Positions 60,362-64,000 of a stretch of 64,000 nucleotides of DNA are shown here, one piece after another. Within the stretch, counting starts at the first letter, position 1. Each line of letters opens with the position of its first letter. This stretch comes from Alphaproteobacteria bacterium GM7ARS4 (GTDB lineage: Bacteria > Pseudomonadota > Alphaproteobacteria > GM7ARS4): the NCBI GenBank assembly GCA_014332745.1, contig JACONL010000001.1, positions 352,658-416,657 on the forward strand, written 5' to 3'. The notes under the pieces were generated by a model, which was not told the origin of the DNA, searched no databases, and saw nothing but the letters and a program-made list of their open reading frames with translations. A program made the position numbers and the translations under genes.

Positions 60362-61351
60362 ATGACGGGTATGAGGGCAGTTTCGATGCGTCCCCATTCG
60401 GTGGCGTTGGACAAGATGATTAATAACGGGACATCTTACAGGGTGTTGGACCATGGGTTTGTGCGTGTTGTTGACTATATGGGCAATGACAAGGCGATCG
60501 TGCAGGCGGCGCGTGTTTCGTATGGCGATGGCACGAAGACGAGTCGTGAGGACAGGGCGCTCATTCGTTATTTATTGCGCCATCGGCACACGACACCTTT
60601 TGAGATGTGCGAGGTGAAGTTGCATGTCAAGATGCCTATTTTTGTGGCGCGTCAGTGGATTCGTCATCGCACAGCGAATGTGAACGAGTATTCGGCGCGT
60701 TATTCGCTGATGAAGGACGAGTTTTATATTCCAGACAAGGCGTGGTTAGAAGCCCTTGTCCGTCAAGAGAAGACGGAGAAGATGTCTTGTCCCGACCTTT
60801 TTGGTGGTGTGCCTTCGGGTGATGCGCCTCCTTTGGCGCATATGGCGGCGCAATCTACCGACAATAAGCAAGGGCGTGGTGCTCTTCTACCAAAGGAGCG
60901 GGCGCGTCATGCTGTGGAGCATATCAGGAAGGCATCGAAAGCGGCTTATAACGCCTATCTTACTCTTTTAGGGAAGAAGAAGGGAAAGGGGGAAGGCTAT
61001 GGCGTTGCTCGTGAATTGGCGCGCGCTGTTCTTCCCGTGAATATCTACACGGAGTGGTATTGGAAGAGCGATGTCCATAATTTGTTGCATTTTTTGGCGT
61101 TGCGCTGTCATGCCCATGCCCAATACGAGATACGCGCCTATGCCGAGACGATCTACAATAAGATCATGCGTCCGTGGCTTCCCTTGACATGCGAGGCATT
61201 TGACGATTATCGCTTAGGGGCTGTGCATTTATCGGCAGGACAGAGGGATGTTGTGCGGCGGATGGTGCGTGGCGAGACACCCAATTACGAGGATTATGGG
61301 TTGTCAGCGAGGGAGATAGCGGAGCTCAAAGAACATTTTTCCCTGCCATAG
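60362..61351 (+). CDS. thyX: Flavin-dependent thymidylate synthase
   Basis: Makes dTMP from dUMP with FAD, NADPH and methylene-THF. 329 residues. The ThyX signature is RHRTANVNEYSARYS (R-H-R-x7-S-x-R). Substrate-binding segments include RHRHTTPFEMCEVKLHVKMP, ARAVLPVNIYTEWYWKSD and LALRCHAHAQYEIRAYAET. A stretch near residues 120-200 with GRGALLPKERARHAVEH is longer than in compact ThyX proteins. Start uncertain among ATG 60362, 60371 and 60386. Having ThyX fits an organism without ThyA. Confidence 0.92.
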   Translation: MTGMRAVSMRPHSVALDKMINNGTSYRVLDHGFVRVVDYMGNDKAIVQAARVSYGDGTKTSREDRALIRYLLRHRHTTPFEMCEVKLHVKMPIFVARQWIRHRTANVNEYSARYSLMKDEFYIPDKAWLEALVRQEKTEKMSCPDLFGGVPSGDAPPLAHMAAQSTDNKQGRGALLPKERARHAVEHIRKASKAAYNAYLTLLGKKKGKGEGYGVARELARAVLPVNIYTEWYWKSDVHNLLHFLALRCHAHAQYEIRAYAETIYNKIMRPWLPLTCEAFDDYRLGAVHLSAGQRDVVRRMVRGETPNYEDYGLSAREIAELKEHFSLP

Positions 61352-61365
61352 AGGGTGAGGCGTTC

Positions 61366-61713
61366 TTATCGTTGTAGTCCAGCGCTATAGTTGAAGCTGG
61401 GTTCTGACGGGTGGACGAAGAGGCGTTGGCGTCCCATGACGCCTTGGAAGAGGAAGTCTGTGGCGTTATTGCGCCATTGTATGAAGATACCGCCATCTTT
61501 TTCGCGCCATGTGCCGTCTAAGCCATCGCCATAGGAGGAATGCGCCTGTCCGTTTTGGGACAAGGTGATGGTATAGTCCGAGCCCCAGCCGTCCCTTGTG
61601 TGCCACTGCCCGAGCCATGTCTTGTCGCTGTAGGCATGGAGGAGAGGGGTATGGGTGCTTATGAGAAGAGCACCACAGAGCAAGGCGAGACGAAGGGGAT
61701 GGCGTATTGTCAT
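61366..61713 (-). CDS. Small exported protein, unassigned
   Basis: 115 residues with a signal peptide (MTIRHPLRLALLCGALLIS, cut after LLHA). The mature part is beta-rich with regular aromatic residues (WLGQWHTRDGWGSDYTITLS, DGLDGTWREKDGGIFIQWRN), like a small lipocalin- or DUF2147-type barrel half. I do not recognise the family. It lies six bases after the SMR transporter gene on the same strand and is convergent with thyX. Confidence 0.6.
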   Translation of the reverse strand: MTIRHPLRLALLCGALLISTHTPLLHAYSDKTWLGQWHTRDGWGSDYTITLSQNGQAHSSYGDGLDGTWREKDGGIFIQWRNNATDFLFQGVMGRQRLFVHPSEPSFNYSAGLQR

Positions 61714-61719
61714 GGTCTT

Positions 61720-62058
61720 TTATGAACGGAACAATGTGACGAGGGAGACGCCCATGATAATAAAGAACAGGCCCAAGATTGCAAGCCATGACAGGCTCTG
61801 TCCATAGACAACATAAGAGAAGAGGGCGATAAGGAAAATCCCTAAGCCACTCCATGTGGCATAGACGAGGGCGATGGGGATGGTTTTGATAGCGAAGGTG
61901 AGGCAGTAAAAGGCCGCCATATAACAGATGGTTAAGGATATGGTGGGAAGAATTTTCGTGAAATTGTCGGAGAGGGGGAGGAGCAACGTTCCCGTGACCT
62001 CGAAGAGAATGGCCGCCATCAGGTAGGCATAGGACGATGTGTCAGTGAGAGGAGGCAT
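61720..62058 (-). CDS. Small multidrug resistance (SMR) family transporter
   Basis: 112 residues with four transmembrane helices. The essential membrane Glu is in AAILFEVTGTLLL (E20), as in EmrE E14. The pattern YATWSGLGIFLIALFSYVVY in helix 3 is typical of the family. Such proteins expel cationic drugs or guanidinium as dimers. The start overlaps the FkbM-like gene by 17 bases. Substrate unknown. Confidence 0.88.
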   Translation of the reverse strand: MPPLTDTSSYAYLMAAILFEVTGTLLLPLSDNFTKILPTISLTICYMAAFYCLTFAIKTIPIALVYATWSGLGIFLIALFSYVVYGQSLSWLAILGLFFIIMGVSLVTLFRS

Positions 62059-63082
62059 GATGTGGGTGCTTGTGTGTCTTCATAGGGTTTATGGGTGATG
62101 ATGTTGTTTTTTTGTCTCTCTTGCAGAGGAAGAAATCTCTCCATAGCCATGGTCTGGTCATGATGGCGAGGCGGTTTAAGAACACAGCGCAGAAGCGTTG
62201 ACATCGTGAGAGGAGCGTTTTATGTCCGAAGAGAGGGAAGAGGAATCCCTTTGGGATGGGTTGTGCCATGTAATAGGGTGTGCCCGGCACGGCGATGACG
62301 TTACGTAAGAACGCGCGGTCCTGATAGAGAGCGATGAGCCGTCCATCATGGTTAAAGGCGTAGCGTTCTATAAAATCACGAAAATGTCTTACGCCATAGT
62401 CGAGGAATTGTCCGTAGGTGAGTGTTTGGATTGTGCCTTTTATATGGTGATTATCGATGAAGAGGAGATTTGTCGCTGTGGCGGCGACGAGGGAATAATG
62501 CTGGGACGATGCCCATTCATAGATTGAGAGGGCGGCGTTTCTCAAGGGATGTCTCTCTTGGGGTGTTGAGGGTGGGCATTCGTGGCGTGTGTCGAAGGGG
62601 ATAGCGATGTCATATTCGATACAGACACACACGGGGCGTATCCTCTTCAGGGACTTCCACAAAGCGAGGTCATAAGAATCGATATCGAGAGAGAGAAAAT
62701 GGCATGCTGTGTGCTGAGCCTTTTTGACGAATGAGTCGAGGGAATAGGGCGCTTGCGTTGTCACATGGGCGTGGAATGTTTGGATAGATGGCGCATGGCG
62801 ATAATTCTCTTGGAGTTTCTGGAAGAGCTGTTTATCAGCTTCGATGAAGATGCCGCTCCATCCTTTTTCGAAGAGCTGGCGACAATTGGACAGAAAAATG
62901 CCGTCATGGCCGCCCACTTCGAGAAATGTCCCCTTTTTTAAGCCTATTTCTTGGAAAAAATAGCGCAAGAGTCCATCTTCGCCATGTTGGGAATATACGC
63001 TCTGTCGATGACGATGAAAAAGGGGGTCTTCCCCCGCGCTATATTCTTTCTGTGCTATATTCTGTGCTATATTCTGTGCCAT
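62042..63082 (-). CDS. FkbM-like SAM-dependent methyltransferase
   Basis: 346 residues. SAM-binding start FLEVGGHDGIFLSNCRQL, then IFIEADKQLFQKLQ, and the FkbM-type segment HFLSLDIDSYDLALWKSLKR with VCIEYDIAIPF. SQHGEDGLLRYFFQEIGL precedes the fold, as in methyltransferases that act on polysaccharides. The C-terminus is basic and hydrophobic (PWLWRDFFLCKRDKK), perhaps membrane-associated. The start is a repeat: MAQNIAQNIAQK from a 12-base tandem duplication. Likely methylates a surface glycan, but no glycan cluster is adjacent. Confidence 0.72.
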   Translation of the reverse strand: MAQNIAQNIAQKEYSAGEDPLFHRHRQSVYSQHGEDGLLRYFFQEIGLKKGTFLEVGGHDGIFLSNCRQLFEKGWSGIFIEADKQLFQKLQENYRHAPSIQTFHAHVTTQAPYSLDSFVKKAQHTACHFLSLDIDSYDLALWKSLKRIRPVCVCIEYDIAIPFDTRHECPPSTPQERHPLRNAALSIYEWASSQHYSLVAATATNLLFIDNHHIKGTIQTLTYGQFLDYGVRHFRDFIERYAFNHDGRLIALYQDRAFLRNVIAVPGTPYYMAQPIPKGFLFPLFGHKTLLSRCQRFCAVFLNRLAIMTRPWLWRDFFLCKRDKKTTSSPINPMKTHKHPHHASSH

Positions 63083-63084
63083 AT
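63051..63084 (-). repeat. 12-bp tandem repeat at the start of the FkbM-like gene
   Basis: TGTGCTATATTC at 63051-63062 and 63063-63074, with a third partial copy TGTGCCATAT to 63084. It spans the start codon and encodes the A-Q-N-I repeats. Confidence 0.9.
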
Positions 63085-63105
63085 GATGTCTCTATGTGCT
63101 TGCCC

Positions 63106-64000
63106 CTATTCCCACTCGATGGTGGCGGGGGGTTTTGAGGTTATATCGTAGAGGACTCGATTGACGCCCTCGACGTTATTGACGATACGGGTGGCGATTG
63201 TTCCTAAGACGTCTATGTCGAAGGGGTAGACGGATGCTGTCATGCCGTCTTGGCTGGTGATGGCGCGTAAACTGAGGGCATAGTCATAGGAGCGTTTATC
63301 GCCCATGACGCCAACGGAGCGCACAGGCAGGAGGACGGCGAAGGCTTGCCATATGGCGTCATAGAGTCCCGCTTTTTTCAGTTCATCTCTATAAAGGCGG
63401 TCGGCATGGCGCAAGATATCGAGTTTCTTTTTGGTAATGGCGCCGGGTATACGAACAGCGAGTCCGGGGCCGGGGAAAGGGTGGCGTTTGAGGAAGGCGT
63501 CTGGCAAGCCCAGTGTCTTTCCTATGAGGCGCACTTCATCCTTAAACAAGGAACGTAAGGGTTCTACCAATGTCATGGCCATATGGTCGGGCAAGCCTCC
63601 CACATTATGGTGTGATTTAATGGGTTTGGCGTGTGCTGTCTGTGTCGATTCGATGACGTCGGGATAGAGTGTTCCTTGGGCGAGAAAGGGGATGGGTGTT
63701 TTGAGGCTGGCGGTGGCTTCCGTGAAGCATTCAATGAATGTGTGGCCAATGACACGTCTTTTTTCTTCGGGGTCGGTGACGCCTTTCAGTTTGCTGAGAA
63801 ATGTCTGTTGTTTGTTGAGCTGTATGGTCTCACATGGGATGTGGGCTTGAGCGAGAGCCATGATGTTTTCACCTTCGCCTTCTCTGAGCAGTCCATTATC
63901 GATGAAGAGGCATGTGAGGTTATTGCCGATGGCTCTGTGGAGGAGGGCTGCTGTCACGGCAGAGTCGACACCCCCAGAGAGGGCGCAGAGCACTTTTTCA
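63106..64000 (-). CDS. guaA: GMP synthase (glutamine-hydrolysing), C-terminal part
   Basis: The gene runs past the right edge of the window, so the start and glutaminase domain are missing. Visible are the ATP-pyrophosphatase PP-loop ([17 protein letters not shown]), [12 protein letters not shown], the [14 protein letters not shown] block, HHNVGGLP and the GMP-synthase dimerisation domain with [30 protein letters not shown] and the end [13 protein letters not shown]. GuaA converts XMP to GMP. Confidence 0.97.
   Translation of the reverse strand, partial: EKVLCALSGGVDSAVTAALLHRAIGNNLTCLFIDNGLLREGEGENIMALAQAHIPCETIQLNKQQTFLSKLKGVTDPEEKRRVIGHTFIECFTEATASLKTPIPFLAQGTLYPDVIESTQTAHAKPIKSHHNVGGLPDHMAMTLVEPLRSLFKDEVRLIGKTLGLPDAFLKRHPFPGPGLAVRIPGAITKKKLDILRHADRLYRDELKKAGLYDAIWQAFAVLLPVRSVGVMGDKRSYDYALSLRAITSQDGMTASVYPFDIDVLGTIATRIVNNVEGVNRVLYDITSKPPATIEWE

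Overview
The window reads as the chromosome of an alphaproteobacterium with roughly balanced GC. Evidence for the class: a permuted two-piece tmRNA gene next to an alpha-type SspB; a DUF1013/TrcR-like cell-cycle regulator; a DUF1467 membrane protein in the tag-proS-lolCD neighbourhood; a short, editing-domain-free ProRS; and a membrane-anchored Tim14-like DnaJ protein. I cannot name a genus. Almost all of the window is housekeeping DNA. Genes are tightly packed, with many ATGA or TAATG overlaps. The + strand is G-rich whichever way the genes point.

Layout: 1-8.3 kb holds hisC(partial)-tyrA, rpmE, a quinone reductase, trcR-like, a divergent outer-membrane protein, and DUF1467-tag-proS-lolC-lolD. 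8.3-15.3 kb is a six-gene modification/restriction island on the + strand. It has a HEAT-repeat-fused DNA methyltransferase overlapping a PD-(D/E)XK endonuclease, then a tightly coupled operon dndC - DUF262/DUF1524 (SspE/GmrSD-like) - GIY-YIG - dndB. No dndA, dndD or dndE is present. 15.3-24.6 kb is a - strand block: rpsD, then a long operon aroG-nadE-gltX-cysS-cimA-trmJ. 24.8 kb carries a Met-rich exported protein with three FxPWY motifs. 25.5-30.1 kb is glmU-glmS-gor (-). 30.2-33.7 kb is dnaJ-like, galU, phosphohexomutase and an exported protein (+). 33.8-39.7 kb holds tRNA-Gln, rlmE, an inserted orphan DNA methyltransferase flanked by direct repeats, metZ, apaG, folE and trkH. 39.7-43.2 kb is argF, argD and an ABC-2 permease (-), then bolA and tRNA-Gly. 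43.3-47.7 kb is metH and metF (-). 48-49.7 kb is mlaA and mlaC (+). 50-51.7 kb is a decayed, AT-richer cassette (73-aa protein, broken HSP90-type ATPase, remnant ORF) next to a CAT-anticodon tRNA. 52-56.4 kb is rpoD-dnaG-yqeY (-). 56.4-64 kb holds carA, fumC, sspB, ssrA, thyX, small exported and SMR proteins, an FkbM-like methyltransferase and the 3' part of guaA.

Working links: metZ, metH and metF cover the last steps of methionine synthesis and its methyl supply. glmU and glmS make UDP-GlcNAc. galU and the phosphohexomutase supply sugar nucleotides. ssrA and sspB, tagging and delivery to ClpXP, lie side by side. mlaA and mlaC belong to outer-membrane lipid trafficking.

The most notable content is the hybrid phosphorothioation-like island at 8.3-15.3 kb. 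Next are the orphan methyltransferase whose insertion duplicated the metZ start region, the decayed ATPase cassette, the Met-rich FxPWY protein, several operator-like repeats at promoters, and an unusual density of short tandem duplications.
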